Origin: Stereocaulon alpinum
Lineage: Eukaryota > Ascomycota > Lecanoromycetes > Lecanorales > Stereocaulaceae
Reading direction: 5' to 3'
DNA length: 64,000 nucleotides
NCBI GenBank assembly: GCA_018257865.1
Contig: JAEUBA010000010.1
Location: 124,001 to 188,000, forward strand
This document shows positions 23,509 through 34,803 of the stretch, one piece after another (positions within the stretch are counted from its first letter, which is position 1; each line of letters begins with the position of its first letter). The notes under the pieces are model-generated. The model ran no database searches, was not told where the DNA came from, and was given only the letters and a program-made list of their open reading frames with translations. Both the position numbers and the translations under genes were made by a program.

Positions 23509-25552
23509 TCTGCTGTGGTGCAGGTGTGGGCCGTTGGGTTGTTCTGTGCGGCCCGGGTACCTACCGGTAGGGCACCAGACCTAATTGATCGTAGCTTAGG
23601 TGAAGCAAGTGCAAGTGCGAGTGGAAGAGGAAAGCAAACGATATACAGTACTTGCCACGACGCAAACGGGCTCGCTTATTCAAAGTTGGGGTGTGTTGGT
23701 CAAGGATCACATTCGCAGCTTGCGGCTAGTTCCTCGCCTCGCACTCGCTACCAGTAGCTATCAAGGTACCGAAAGCGCGTCAGTGACAGGCCAGAACGGG
23801 TGTACGTACTCCATGGAATAAGGGTACTTGATGCATGCGAGCGAGGAAAACCCAGAGTGTCGGAAGCCATCTACGATGCAGATTTTGTGACATTGAGTGG
23901 ACCGGGTATTATTCTTTCTTCGCATTGCCGGATGTATCCTGCAATGCCGCAGGAAGACCTACATGTGGAACGCAGCATTGTTTCTTTCGACCTCATCGGA
24001 TAGAAGTCAATTGTTCAATTCATCGGAGAAGTCTGGCTTAAGGGGTTCGGATGTGCAGGTCTAAGTTTCTACTGTTAATTGGCCCGAGGCTATTAAAACT
24101 TTGAAGCCTGAAGGCTGATGTTGCCCGTCCCTGGCGCATTTCGTTTGTGCCGCCGTGGTTCGTGGTTCGTGGTTGGTGGCTTTGACGTTGGTGATGCATG
24201 AACCCAGGGGAGTGGTTCACTGGTCAAATAGGGGCGCTGGGGGGTGATGAAAGAATGGACCCGGCCGTTCGGGCTACTAGACTGGCCCACCCCTTCATCC
24301 CCTTCTTACCGAGTACGTACCTTGCCCTAGTGCCTTTCCGAGACCAGAGAGCACGCCGAGCAGGGCAGGGCAGGCTTCCATAATTGGGGGCAGTGCATGC
24401 TTTGCATTCTTTGACTCAGCTAATCTACGATCGCTCGATAGTGGTGACTAAAGCTGGAAGGTCACCAAGCCCGACTCGAGGCTCGCAGGAGCAGTTGCCT
24501 GGTGCGCGCTCAACCTCCGGTATAGGACTGAGCATAGAATAAGCTGCATGTTGCCAGACTTTAGCATCAAGGCCAATTTGTTGCGATCAGCACTACGAGG
24601 CCTTCCGAGTCCCGACATACCCATCAGTCGCATGGCCTGGATCCTAGCTTACCGCGCGGATTAGATCTACCATACCATATTGCAGCTGGGACACACATCA
24701 GCTGTCCTCGTTTTACAAATTTGGAGAGAACCCGTGAGCGCTGCATAGGAATTCAACCTTCTCCGCCAGATTCGCACCATTGCTTCCCCTTGATCCTCAA
24801 CTAGAACAAACGTCATACTGGTTCAGGTTCACAAACTGACTCAGACCTTTTACTGGCGATGACAAGCGTTCCCGCGGGGTCGCGTTCCGCCTTCAGTCGA
24901 CGCTTGCTCGGTTGAACCATCGAACAAATTTACCAAACATTTTAAACCACAGATGTGATTCCTAAACGAAGCTTGCGCTGGCATCCCGAGCCAAGATTTG
25001 CCCCCCGAAGCCACGGCCTCACTAGCAGGCTTCTAGCTGGGGAGACCCCGGGAAAGACCCCAAAGACCACTAGACCACCGTCCCCAAACGGACTAATCAC
25101 ACTAACCACTCTTACTGGATTGCAAGCCAACCGGGACCCGAGGGAGTGGATCAGACTAAAGGACGCTGCTCATTGCGCATCGTGAAATACTACTCTCCCA
25201 CTACTCGCTCCTCTAATAATCAAATTTTATTACGCATTTCTCAAGGTGCTCATGCATGCTCATGCTCCTGCTCCTCCTTTGACACAATTAGAATTTGTCC
25301 TATTTTCTTAGTTACCGTACCGCTGAGCCAACTTGACGTTGTCTGGATGCTTCTACCAATCTACTGCTGCACCTGCCTCAACACATATTGGTTCTATTTC
25401 CGATGCGAGGATCGTAGAAGACTGCAAATCGGTTCGGGAGAGGAAGATAAAGTTCCAGATATCATATTCGTATTAGGCAATTGACTTCCTTCTGCGAAAC
25501 GCTTGTCACTGGTACTTTTCTCAGCCATTGCTCAGCGTTTGCAAAGACCGTG
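23509..25552. other. 2-kb intergenic region between divergent genes
   Basis: The longest gene-poor stretch in the window, between the WD40 gene and the LaeA-like gene. Open frames at 24955-25484 lack family resemblance and plausible starts. A short GTGGTTC-type tandem lies near 24152-24178. Confidence 0.6.
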
Positions 25553-26941
25553 ATGACTGCGTAAGGGTACCTTGCACCTCACATAGACTCTCCATCTAAC
25601 ACGCTCTCCACAGGACCAGTCTTACGCCAGACTACCACGAGAATGGTAGAAAATACCATGGCTACCGCAGGGGCATTTACATGTACCCGTGTGATGAAGT
25701 AAGGAATCACTATCGCAATTTTGTACCTCCTCGACCGGACTGACTACCGTCCCACTACAGCAAGAGATGGAGCGCTTGGACATCTATAATCACATCATCT
25801 ACACCGTTGCGCGTAAGGGCGAATTACACAAGGTCCCTCTAACACCGACGGGGGAGACATTACCGCGATTGCGAATACTGGACGTGGGTTGTGGCACTGG
25901 TATATGGGCAATTGAGATGGCTGAGTATGTACGCTCGTTTGCAGGCTTCGGGCATGGCTGACTAGCCGGACTCATCAGCAAGTTCAGAGAAGCAGAAGTA
26001 TGCACGCATGCGCAAGAACCAAGCCCAAACATGCTAATCGGCCTTTCAGGTCATTGGCACAGATCTTGCACTTATACAACCTGCTCTGTTCGTTTACCCG
26101 TACAATGTTCATGCCTAAGCTGAAGCTAAACCATAAATTTAGGATCCCAAGTAATCTACGATTTCGACAACGAGACTTTGACAGCCCTTGGGTCATGGGT
26201 GAAGATTCGTGGGATCTTATACATTTAGGCATGCTATGTGGCAGCGTTCAGAGTTGGCGCGAGATGTATGGGAACGTAATGCGGTAGGCAAATCCACGCA
26301 AGAGACCACCCACAGCCAGTTTAACGGCTAGATAGGCATTTAAAACCAGGGACTGGCCATCTCGAACAAGTCGAAATCGACCTAGAACCTCGTTGCGACG
26401 ATGGAACGCTTGAAGCAGATTCATCGTACAGAGCTTGGTATCACAGGTATTTGACAGATGCCACCGACCGAGCACACCGTCCGATTGCCTATGATCACAC
26501 CACTCCTGAGATCTTGAGGGAGATGGGATTTGTTGATGTTGAAGTAGAAAAGATCCAACTTCCGATCGGCGAATGGTCCAGAGACAATGTTGACCTTGGA
26601 AGATGGTACAGGCTTGGTATCTGCGAGGCACTGGAGGCACTGAGTCTGGCTCCATTCACAAGACCGCAATTCTGTTGGCCAGTCACAGATGCGAAAAGAT
26701 ACGTTAGAGAGGTCCAAGAGATCTTGCGCAGGGCAGACATTCATGCTTATAATGTGTTGTAAGTCCTAGATCCTTTTCATTGCGTCTGCGCGTCTTTCCT
26801 CGTCCAACTTCTGCTTCTCCAGCTTCTCCAATTCAGGCTCCGGTGAGCGTGCAGACTAATTTGACTAGGTACATAATCACCGCAAGGAAGCCTGCAAAAC
26901 GCGAACCTCGTGTAAGCACGGCCCACCATTTGAAATCCTGA
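25553..26941 (+). CDS. LaeA-like SAM-dependent methyltransferase
   Basis: Class I methyltransferase of the fungal LaeA/UMTA group, typically nuclear regulators of secondary metabolism and development. The model has eight exons: 25553-25560, 25614-25698, 25761-25924, 25979-25997, 26051-26088, 26143-26283, 26336-26758, 26869-26941, giving about 316 residues. The N-terminal signature YHENGRKYHGYRRGIYMYPC and the SAM-binding motif I (ILDVGCGTGIWAIEMAD) are clear. VIGTDLALIQP, WDLIHLGMLCGSV and HLKPGTGHLEQVEIDLEPR follow in family order, and the C-terminus NVLYIITARKP is typical. The first exon is only 8 nt and the fourth 19 nt. The GTTCGT donor at 26089 is non-standard but fits a CTGAAGC/AG acceptor in frame. 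There is no biosynthetic cluster nearby, so it may act in trans or methylate a different substrate. Confidence 0.85.
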
Positions 26942-27981
26942 CTAACCAACTAATTGCTTGTCCAGTGATCTAACCCGTATCTTCCGATCCTTTAAACCAG
27001 CGGCCCCTACCGGAGTAGGACCGTCAAAGCGAGGACACCATCCTTGCCTGGCTGGCTGAGGCGTGGCACTGGTGGCGTTTCTCATTCTGCACAGCTGACG
27101 GTTTCCCGCCTGCCGCAGAATCCACAGGTATCGCTTGGCTCTTAACGCTTCATAGACGGGAATCGATCTACCAACACTAAGTAAGCCCATTCAGAGGATC
27201 CGTCTAGCCACGTGTCCATCGGGCTCACCGACGTTTGAAAACCGGGTGACCTGGCATATTCGAACATTCTAGCTGCTTTAACGATCTGCAGCTCCACTTA
27301 GACATGATGAGGGATGTTTTGTCCCCTCGTGTCTAGATCACCGTCCTCCACTTACCGACTCCATATCCCTGATTTCAGCGCCGTTTTTCCAGTAGAGCCT
27401 TTTCATTCAGGGTCTGAAGCCTTTCAATGGCGTTTCGGCGTCGACAGAGGGTCTGGGACATAGCTTGCGAGGAAGAGGATGTATATTCGTTTCTCAAAAG
27501 CAAAAGTTAGCCTCTGGCGACGGGGAGGTGGGTAGATACTTGTACGATATAGAGGTGAACGCGAAAACAATTATCGTCGTTTCTTGTCCACAATTGCTCA
27601 CACCATTATAAGCCTCGATCTTGGTCGCGGTTGTTTGGAGGACCTAACAGAATGCCACTGAAGGTTGTTGCCCTTGGTGGCCTATTTGCTGGCCGTTGAG
27701 AAGGCTTGGCGTTTCAGCCCTAACTCCCTTCGACTCCCTTTCTTCCATATCTGTCGAAAAGCCGCAATCGAACCATCGTCGACTTCATCAAGACCTCTTG
27801 TCTAATATGAGTCGCTGTCCGACACACTTCTGAGCGCGAGGCATCGCAATGGAAGTCCGCTGTCGCTTCTATCATCGCCACCTGACGATATAAGACTATG
27901 TTTCTTTCGCTGATATCAGGAGGTATTCAGTGTCCTCAACTTTAGGCTCCTCTCCCGTTGGAAAAAGGCCAGCCAGTGATA
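26942..27981. other. Intergenic: LaeA-like 3' flank and TRK promoter
   Basis: Just over 1 kb with no supported gene. If the alternative last intron of the LaeA-like gene is used, its stop codon lies here at 26966-26968. Confidence 0.6.
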
Positions 27982-30643
27982 ATGGGCAAGCGTGCCAGAA
28001 CGCTAGAAATCTCATTGAGAGACATACAGCTAATAGGTGCAGTTTCACGTCCAAGTCTCCGTCTACCTTCCCTAGTTTCACGCATCTCACGGTCCATCGC
28101 CCTACACCTTCCGCCCCTCAATTTTATTACTCTCCACTATGCCTACTTCATCGGCGTATCTCTTCTCTCAAGTCTCATATTCTGGGGCTCCTCAACCCCC
28201 CCCAGGAGTGTCAGCTATACAGACTCCCTTTTCCTCACTGTCTCCGCCATGACATTGGCAGGTCTCAATACAGTCAATCTGTCGCAATTGAATACATTTC
28301 AGCAATTCATTCTCTTTTTGCTCATCATAATAGGCTCGGCAATATGGGTCTCGATTGCGGTCGTGCATGTCAGGAGGAAATCATTCGAGCGCCGGTTTAA
28401 GAGCATTGTGGAAGAGGAACGAAATAAACGGAGGAGCAGAACCGGGAGCATCTCAAGGCGGCCATTCCCGTTTCCAAAGTCATTCAGCCGCTCTCGCCCC
28501 GAAATAGACGGAGTAGTGGTTCGTGGGAGTGTTATTGAGCCGCAAAAGGAGCCCGCTGAGGACGCAAATGGAAATGTGCATGTCCCGAGCAGGCAAATCA
28601 GGTCAGACAAGTTAGTTGAGGAGGATTCGAATGGAGATTCATATATCTCGAGCAGGCAAACGTCAAATGAGGGGGGTTTGGCGCCTGCTGTGAGAGACTT
28701 TACGGAACAAGAAGAGATTGGGGCTGTGACAGAGGCAGCGGAATCTCACAAGCGTCTCGTAGGTTCTTGTAGGCCGTGTCAAGAGAAGAACATCAGATGT
28801 GACCCGGGCGAGCCTAAGTGCCATCAATGCGACAACGTTGGTAGGGATTGCTCTTTTCCAACAGCGTAAGCCAGGTCATGCTCCTGACTCATCTCCCGCT
28901 CTGATTGTCTTTTTTAGGAAAGTCTTGCAGGATAGACGTGAGGCTGACCCTGAACCTGGCCATTCCAAAAGCTCCGGCGACCCGTTGACAATCAACACTG
29001 GGGTTTCGAGAAGGATTACATTTGCCTCTCCTACTTCGCCGACCACGCATAGATCACATGGGCGCATCTTCGGAATGCAGGGCGTTGGAGCTCGACAGAA
29101 TCTTCTCAATCATCCCCTGAGGACCCCTCCCCCCACATACCCTGATGATATACCGAAGATGAACGGAGGAGGTGCGGATACAGTACCGCCGCGACGCCAC
29201 GGAGTCTACGGATTTTTATCTAATGGCTTCATCGGCCGAAATTCTCAGTTCAGCAGTCTTACACTCGCCGAGCGCGAGCGTCTCGGTGGAGTTGAGTATA
29301 GAGCTGTCACGATCCTCGCATTCATTGTACCTTTGTACTTTGTGCTATGGCAACTACTTGGATGTATCGGACTTGGGGCTTATGTGGCAATGAACAGAAG
29401 CGCTGCCACTGCGGTGAATGCTGAGAATCCTTGGTAAGAAAGGTTCCTCCAATTCCTAAGGTCTCCTATGGCTCATCTTCTGTAGGTGGGTTGGTGCATT
29501 CAATGGAGTTTCGGCATTCAACAACAGTGGTATGAGTTTGCTAGACGCTAATATGGTACGATTCAAAAGCTTGCATTCATTCTAGAGGCTTACACTCCGC
29601 TAAAGGTCGCCTTTCAAACCTCGAACTACATGCTCATCACCATGAGTCTTATGATTTTAGCTGGCAACACCTGCTACCCAGTGTTTCTCAGATTGATCAT
29701 CTGGACGATGTGGAGACTACTGCCCGAGAACAGCGCAGGGTGGGCCGACTGGAAAATCACCCTTCGCTTCCTACTTGACCATCCAAGACGATGCTATACG
29801 AATCTCTTCCCAGCTCGACACACCTGGTGGCTCCTAGCGACCTTGGTCTGCCTCAACGGCACTGATTGGGCCGCCTTCGAAGTCCTAAACATAGGCAATT
29901 CAACCGTAACAGACCTGCCCCGCGGCGTTCGCGCTCTAGACGGGCTTTTCCAAGCCTTTGCCGTCCGCAGCGGCGGTTTCTACGTCGTCCCCATTGCCAA
30001 TCTCCGCATCGGTCTCCTGATCCTCTACGTATTAATGATGTACATCTCCGTCTACCCTGTCGTAATAACAATGCGCAACTCCAACGTCTACGAAGAACGC
30101 AGTCTAGGCATCTACGCCGACGATCCACAAGCCAAGGAAGAAAAAGAAGAAAAGTCACCAGTCAACGAAGAATCCATTTTCGGCCGCATCAGGCGCACCA
30201 TGACCAACAAACCAGGCTCAGCTACCGAATCTCGAGGCTACTTCGTCCGCCAACAACTCCGCGGCCAACTAGCGCACGATCTATGGTGGATCGTCCTCGC
30301 AGTCCTCTTCATCACCATAACAGAAACCAGCCAATTCGAGCGCGACCCAGTCGACTATTCCGTCTTCAACGTCCTCTTCGAAGTCGTCTCCGGCTACGGC
30401 TGCGTAGGTATAAGTGTCGGTTTACCGAATGTCGCATATTCCTTTTCCGGCGGCTGGCATAAATTTAGCAAACTCATATTATGTGCGGTTATGATTCGAG
30501 GTCGGCATAGGGGGTTGCCGGTTGCTATTGATAGGGCTGTGCTCTTGCCTGGGGACCATCTTGCTGCTGCTGAGGAGGAGGATGCGCAGATTAGGTTGGA
30601 TAGGACTATGACTAGTATGAGTAGAGGGGCTATGAACGTTTAG
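27982..30643 (+). CDS. TRK1: TRK potassium transporter with embedded Zn2Cys6 cluster
   Basis: High-affinity K+ uptake protein of the plasma membrane, about 835 residues. Exons: 27982-28865, 28918-29433, 29486-29555, 29606-30643. ATG 27982 is the first in frame. The four pore loops of the TRK fold are visible: SAMTLAGLNTVN, GVSAFNNSGMSLLDANM, FQAFAVRSGGFYVVP and FEVVSGYGCVGISVGLPN. The C-terminus MIRGRHRGLPVAIDRAVLLP is diagnostic of fungal TRKs. The cytosolic loop after the first pore unit is Ser/Arg-rich and contains, at residues 263-290 (bases 28768-28851), a perfect C-x2-C-x6-C-x6-C-x2-C-x6-C pattern reading CRPC, IRC, KCHQC, GRDC. This is the GAL4-type DNA-binding cluster and is not part of known TRK proteins. 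It sits in the same exon as the first membrane helices, with an intron 14 nt after the last cysteine codon. Confidence 0.93.
28555..28666 (+). repeat. Degenerate internal duplication in the TRK loop
   Basis: Two adjacent units encode AEDANGNVHVPSRQIRS and VEEDSNGDSYISSRQTS, related at both DNA and protein level. They lie about 100 bp before the Zn2Cys6 segment. Confidence 0.6.
28768..28851 (+). other. Zn2Cys6 binuclear cluster coding segment inside TRK
   Basis: Six cysteines with spacing 2-6-6-2-6 and typical intervening residues (basic before the third Cys, IRCD; P before the fourth; GRDCSF at the end). The six-cysteine spacing is that of fungal transcription factors. It binds two zinc ions in known examples; DNA binding from a membrane protein is unproven. 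Confidence 0.85.
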
Positions 30644-31255
30644 ATGCGTGGGCGGGTGGGTGAGTGGGTGGGTATCTGCAGCATTTTGTAGCATAGTATA
30701 GCATAGCGTGGGGTATAGACTAGATATACAACATTTTTGAACATTTTACTACCTTTGGTTCGCTGCTCGCAAACAAGGCACTACACGTTCTGAACTCAAA
30801 CGCACAGCAAATGCTGCTGTGCTCGATCATATCGAAGCGCTCTCGAGAGTCGATAAAGCGCAGAACTCAACTCAAAATGCCTAAATCCCGTAGAAACGGT
30901 GCTCTAATCTTTCACGAAGCGTACACTTTAAACTAACCACCAGCCGTCCGACATCCCCAACAGAACCCATCCTCCATCGCGCAGCTAGCCGTACTACAAG
31001 CACTGCTTCGAAGCCCCAAAACCCACATAACCAGCATGCCAAAGCTGATGCTCCCAGCTACCCTAGTGTACGGAGGATGGGGGTACAAATAGGTGACAAT
31101 GTCCCCGAGTTTCGGTAACCAATTGATTATACTTTAACGTCTCAAGCCTGTTCCGACACAGCACTCAAGATCATCAAAACTTCCTGCCCAATGCCCCTCC
31201 CCCTCCCCCTACCTTCCCCTTCCCCCTTTCCCCCTCCCCTACCTCCCTCCCCCCC
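30644..31255. other. Intergenic between convergent TRK and unknown gene
   Basis: A G-quadruplex-type run lies 4 nt after the TRK stop. A pyrimidine tract precedes the 3' end of the next gene. No coding sequence is supported. Confidence 0.6.
30648..30672 (+). other. G-quadruplex motif in TRK 3' UTR
   Basis: Five GGG runs separated by loops of 1, 1, 5 and 1 nt, directly downstream of the TRK stop codon at 30641-30643. This satisfies the usual G4 rule on the transcript strand. Confidence 0.6.
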
Positions 31256-31270
31256 CTACCTCCCCCAAAC
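31195..31270. repeat. Pyrimidine-rich CCCCT tract
   Basis: Near-pure C/T run on the plus strand (purine on the minus transcript), overlapping the last codons of the neighbouring minus-strand gene. The protein end (GVAVGVGVGGLWVWGR) is shaped by this composition. Confidence 0.6.
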
Positions 31271-32963
31271 CCACAAACCCCCCACCCCAACCCCAACAGC
31301 CACCCCCGCCGCAAGCACAGATCTCCGTTCCACCCACTGCCGATCCTCCCACTCCCTCCCCCTCTCTAGTATCCCAAGCTCATCTCTAAGACTACGGCCC
31401 AGCCAATTCGTACTTTCGATCGCAAGGGGTTTAACACTTGCGCCGTAGGAGAGGACGACTTCGGATTTGGAGAGGGGGGTTTCGGTTGGGGAGGGGGAGG
31501 ATGTGGATGTGTAGGCGATTAGAGAGGGCCAGCCTGCCATTGTTACGACGAGGGTGTCTGTGGCGCGGCGGGTGATGTTTTGTGTTTTTATGGAGGCGGG
31601 GTTTAGGGCGTGCATTGTTGTAGGGGAGAAAGGGGAGCCGATTGGTGGGTGTGGGGAGAAGTAGTAGAGGGTGCTGGGGTGGGGTTGGTGGTGGGTGAGG
31701 AGGGAGAGGTGGGCTGCGGTGTGGAGGATGTTGGAGAGGGTGGGGGGGAGGGTTGGTGGTGGGGAAGAGGGGGTGGGGAGGAGGGGGGTGAGGAGGTGGA
31801 GGAAGGAGGCTTGGAGGTTGGAGAGGGAGGAGATGATGTTTTGGGGGGTGTTTGAGGAGGGGAGGTTGAATGTTGAGAGGGTTGTTAGGCGGGCGGTGTG
31901 ACGGTGGAGGGCTGGTGGGTGTTAGAATTTGCAATCTTCTTGTGGCCCATAGCAGGGGAATATAGTATCAAGCTTACCGTCAGCGTTCATTTCATCAAAG
32001 TCCTTCTCTTGCAATCTTTGCAGCTGTTCGTCTGTTGCGCCAAACATCTCGTGCCCGAATACATGCACTTCTAGCATCTTGCCCAGTATACCGAATACAA
32101 GTTTCGGTCGTTGCTCATTGAAGACGTACAGCCAGTCTTGATCAGTGCAGGCGGAGACGTAATCGACATACTCAATTAGTTCTGGCGATGTCTCTGCCAG
32201 CTTGAGGAGGCTAAGAGAGGCTTTGGCCGAGTCGGCCATGGGAAAATGCTTGAGAGCCCATTTCCAGGCTTCAACCTTGAGGGCGCCGTAGCGTTCCTTA
32301 ATGTCGAGAGCTGCCGAACCAATGTCTGACTGGGACATCAATTTCGCACAGGGATTGACCTTGATTTGGACAACGTCTGTCTGGGTGACGACGATGCTAT
32401 CGGAGGACCTCTCAACCACAGGGTTCGGATGTCCCTTTTCTTGATCGGCTGTTTCTGTCTCGTGGCCATTGCTGCAACTATTATCTTCCCCATCCTTCTC
32501 TCTAGCCATGTCAATTACTTCGAGATCAGCCTCCTCAAATAGACCTTCTGGAAGGACTCGATCGAGTTCACTCATGCTCCGCTCCGTGTCCTCCTCGAGC
32601 TGTTCGTTGACGGTGAAAGCACGATCCTCGAAGCGTACAGGCTTCCTTTTCCTCTTCTTCCTAGGTCTTGCAGCCTGCTCGCCGTTTGGTACGTATGCAT
32701 GGAGTGTAAAGTCACGTTTGGCTTCCAGTCGTTTGAGCTCCTGCCGCTGGTCAATGGTTGCCATCGCATTGAAGAACTATTTGAGGACGACCTACATCTT
32801 CCCTTTCGATTGACATCTTCATTTCAACCTGCTTACGTCTCTTTGGCGCTGACGGCTGGACAATTGGCGAGGCATCTTGAGTTGATGCGTGCCGTTTCCG
32901 AGAGCCTCCATGGTCTGTTAGTATCTCCAGCTCCTCGGGCTTGGTAGCAGATCTAGTCCTCAT
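31256..32963 (-). CDS. Unrecognised protein with basic, nuclear-type N-terminus
   Basis: I do not recognise this family. Three exons (32796-32963, 31978-32746, 31256-31911) give about 530 residues. The first intron (GTAGGT...GACCAG, 49 bp) links an upstream exon starting MRTRSATKPEE to the main frame; without it translation could start at the ATG at 32764. The N-terminus has nuclear-localisation-like runs (KRRKQ, RPRKKRKRK). An acidic Ser-rich middle and a conserved-looking helical block follow (YGALKVEAWKWALKHFP; DYVSACTDQDWLYVFNEQRP). The C-terminal third is Pro/Ser/Thr-rich, then a folded-looking segment (TDTLVVTMAGWPSLIAYTS). No catalytic motif was seen. Location in the nucleus is inferred from the basic clusters only. 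Confidence 0.75.
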
Positions 32964-33544
32964 GATCAAAGTTCCAGAGAATATCAATTGTCGCTACAAC
33001 GCTGCAATGGACAGCTCAGAAAAGCGTTCTCGGTCTGGAAACCCACAGCATCACAATGGTGCAAGCATTTAGTACAAGCAACAGTTTTCAAGCTAGGCAT
33101 GAAGCCGCAGGTGGTGAAAGCACCCCCATTGACAATTGCATGCCACATATGGCTCTTTGTTCTTGCAAGTAGATTGCGCTTCCGCATGCGGTCACGCTGT
33201 AGCATTGACGGATAAGGTATTCCCATCGTGTAGTATCAGAAGTGGATATACCAAGTACTTTGTATAGGAAAGGGTATTGGCCTAGTGAGCGTTGGGAACA
33301 GGTAGTAGACTTGCAAATATGGCCAGTGAATCTATTTTTCGTCCCACATCCGTATTTCCATACATAGGATGTAGATACAAATGTCTCACATCAAGGAATG
33401 CCAAACCCACCCCTCAGAGATCACCTACAAACGGAATCCGGCTTCCTGAGGCCTGATACGGCGCCATCACACCCTCATCAGCTGTGCTGTACGTTTACCA
33501 TTACTTACTTGCATATTTTGAAAAGATGGATGGGAGGTGCTCAC
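32964..33544. other. Intergenic: promoter of unknown gene and RidA 3' flank
   Basis: Nothing beyond short random frames. Confidence 0.6.
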
Positions 33545-34178
33545 CTACAGATGAGCAATACACTCAATCTCCACATCCGTCCGCATAGGCAATTCCTTGA
33601 CCGCAACACAAGTACGGCACTGCACCCAGCCTCAGCTGAATCATCCCAATTTGAAAAACACTATCTAGTAGACTCACAGGCTTCGGATCCTTAAACATAG
33701 CCTCATAGACTTTATTCATAGCAGCAAAATTCTGCATATCAGTGATGAAGACGCCGACTTTCACCACATTGTGGAGGCTGGATCCAGCTTCTTCGAGGAC
33801 AGCGGAAAGGTTGCGGATGCATTGCATCTGATCATGAGTCATGGGATTAGCATCTTGCAAGAGTAAGACGATGAAGGAATGTGGACCTACAGTGCGGTCA
33901 GAAATGCCGCCCTCTACGAGGGCACGGGTTTCTGGGTCCACACCGATTTGGCCGGAGCAGTAACTATTTGAGTACTCGAAAGTCAGCCAGATGTTAGGGA
34001 CAAGCTACAACAGACATGGCTTGCTGTCGGAGGGTATTCTGTGGCTCCAATGGGCGTAGCAGTCGGGAGAGGGACTCTCCAGAGGTACGTACACCATGCC
34101 ATTGCAAATGATAGCTTGAGAATAGACAGGTAAAGGCGGAGGTGCCTTATCGGTCTTTACTACGGTTCTGGTAGGCAT
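33545..34178 (-). CDS. RidA/YjgF/UK114 family enamine/imine deaminase
   Basis: Small protein of about 127 residues, the normal RidA length, which hydrolyses reactive 2-aminoacrylate-type enamines made by PLP enzymes; fungal copies are mitochondrial or cytosolic. Exons: 34093-34178, 33891-33963, 33678-33827, 33545-33619. ATG 34178 is the first in frame. Family motifs are YSQAIICNGMVYCSGQIGVDP near the start, NLSAVLEEAGSSLHNVVKVGVFI in the middle (shown here only as landmarks), and the C-terminal CVAVKELPMRTDVEIECIA. The catalytic Arg of the R-T-C-V segment is present. The order of introns and the SGQIG turn fit other fungal RidA genes. Three tandem GTGTGGA units lie about 60 bp upstream of the start. 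Confidence 0.92.
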
Positions 34179-34803
34179 GTTGTTTACGGTCGACAAGTGT
34201 TCGCGATTTGGAAGGGTGATTTGGAGAAGATGTGAGGAGTGTGGAGTGTGGAGTGTGGAGCAGCGAAAATGCGGGATGTCAATTTCTATCCATAACGGCG
34301 CAAGCTACGCTACCTAAACCGTCAAGATAAGACTACATAGCGCTGCAGTTGACCCCTACATAAATGTTCAAAACGTATTCGTGAACCGTATTGAGCTGTC
34401 TACGGAAGAGATCTGGACTACAGTGATCTTGAGTGTCATCTGGTCCTTTTGACGATATTGAATATTCTAAGTCTAATGTCATCCGCTTTGTGTTAACGAT
34501 TGGGTGGTGCATAGGTAAGTCATGGCCACTTCATGAAATGTGAATGAAGCGACTCATGGGAACAAACCCGTTTTCACCTATTCTCTCGGATGCAACTGCA
34601 ATGTCTGAATCTCGAGTCCTCAGGTGAGAAGAATCCATGCCTAAACCGCCAGAACCAGTGAAAGAACCTTATTCCATGCCCTGTAGCGCCCAGGATTGCA
34701 ACACCGAAAATGCATGCAAGTGTCGTGAAGAACTCCCGGTGAGGGTAGCTGTCGTGGAAAGAAGAATTGCGCGAAGGAGACTTCAGAGAGCGGAATCACG
34801 TCC
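34179..34803. other. Intergenic: RidA promoter and TOA1 3' flank
   Basis: Contains a GTGTGGA triplet repeat (34238-34260). A small plus-strand open frame (34637-34834) starts inside it and is listed separately. Confidence 0.55.
34238..34260. repeat. Tandem GTGTGGA x3
   Basis: Three perfect 7-bp units about 60-80 bp upstream of the RidA start codon. Confidence 0.7.

Noticed and set aside
24955..25484. Two overlapping plus-strand open frames before the LaeA-like gene
   Set aside because: No recognisable domain and no splice logic joining them to the methyltransferase.
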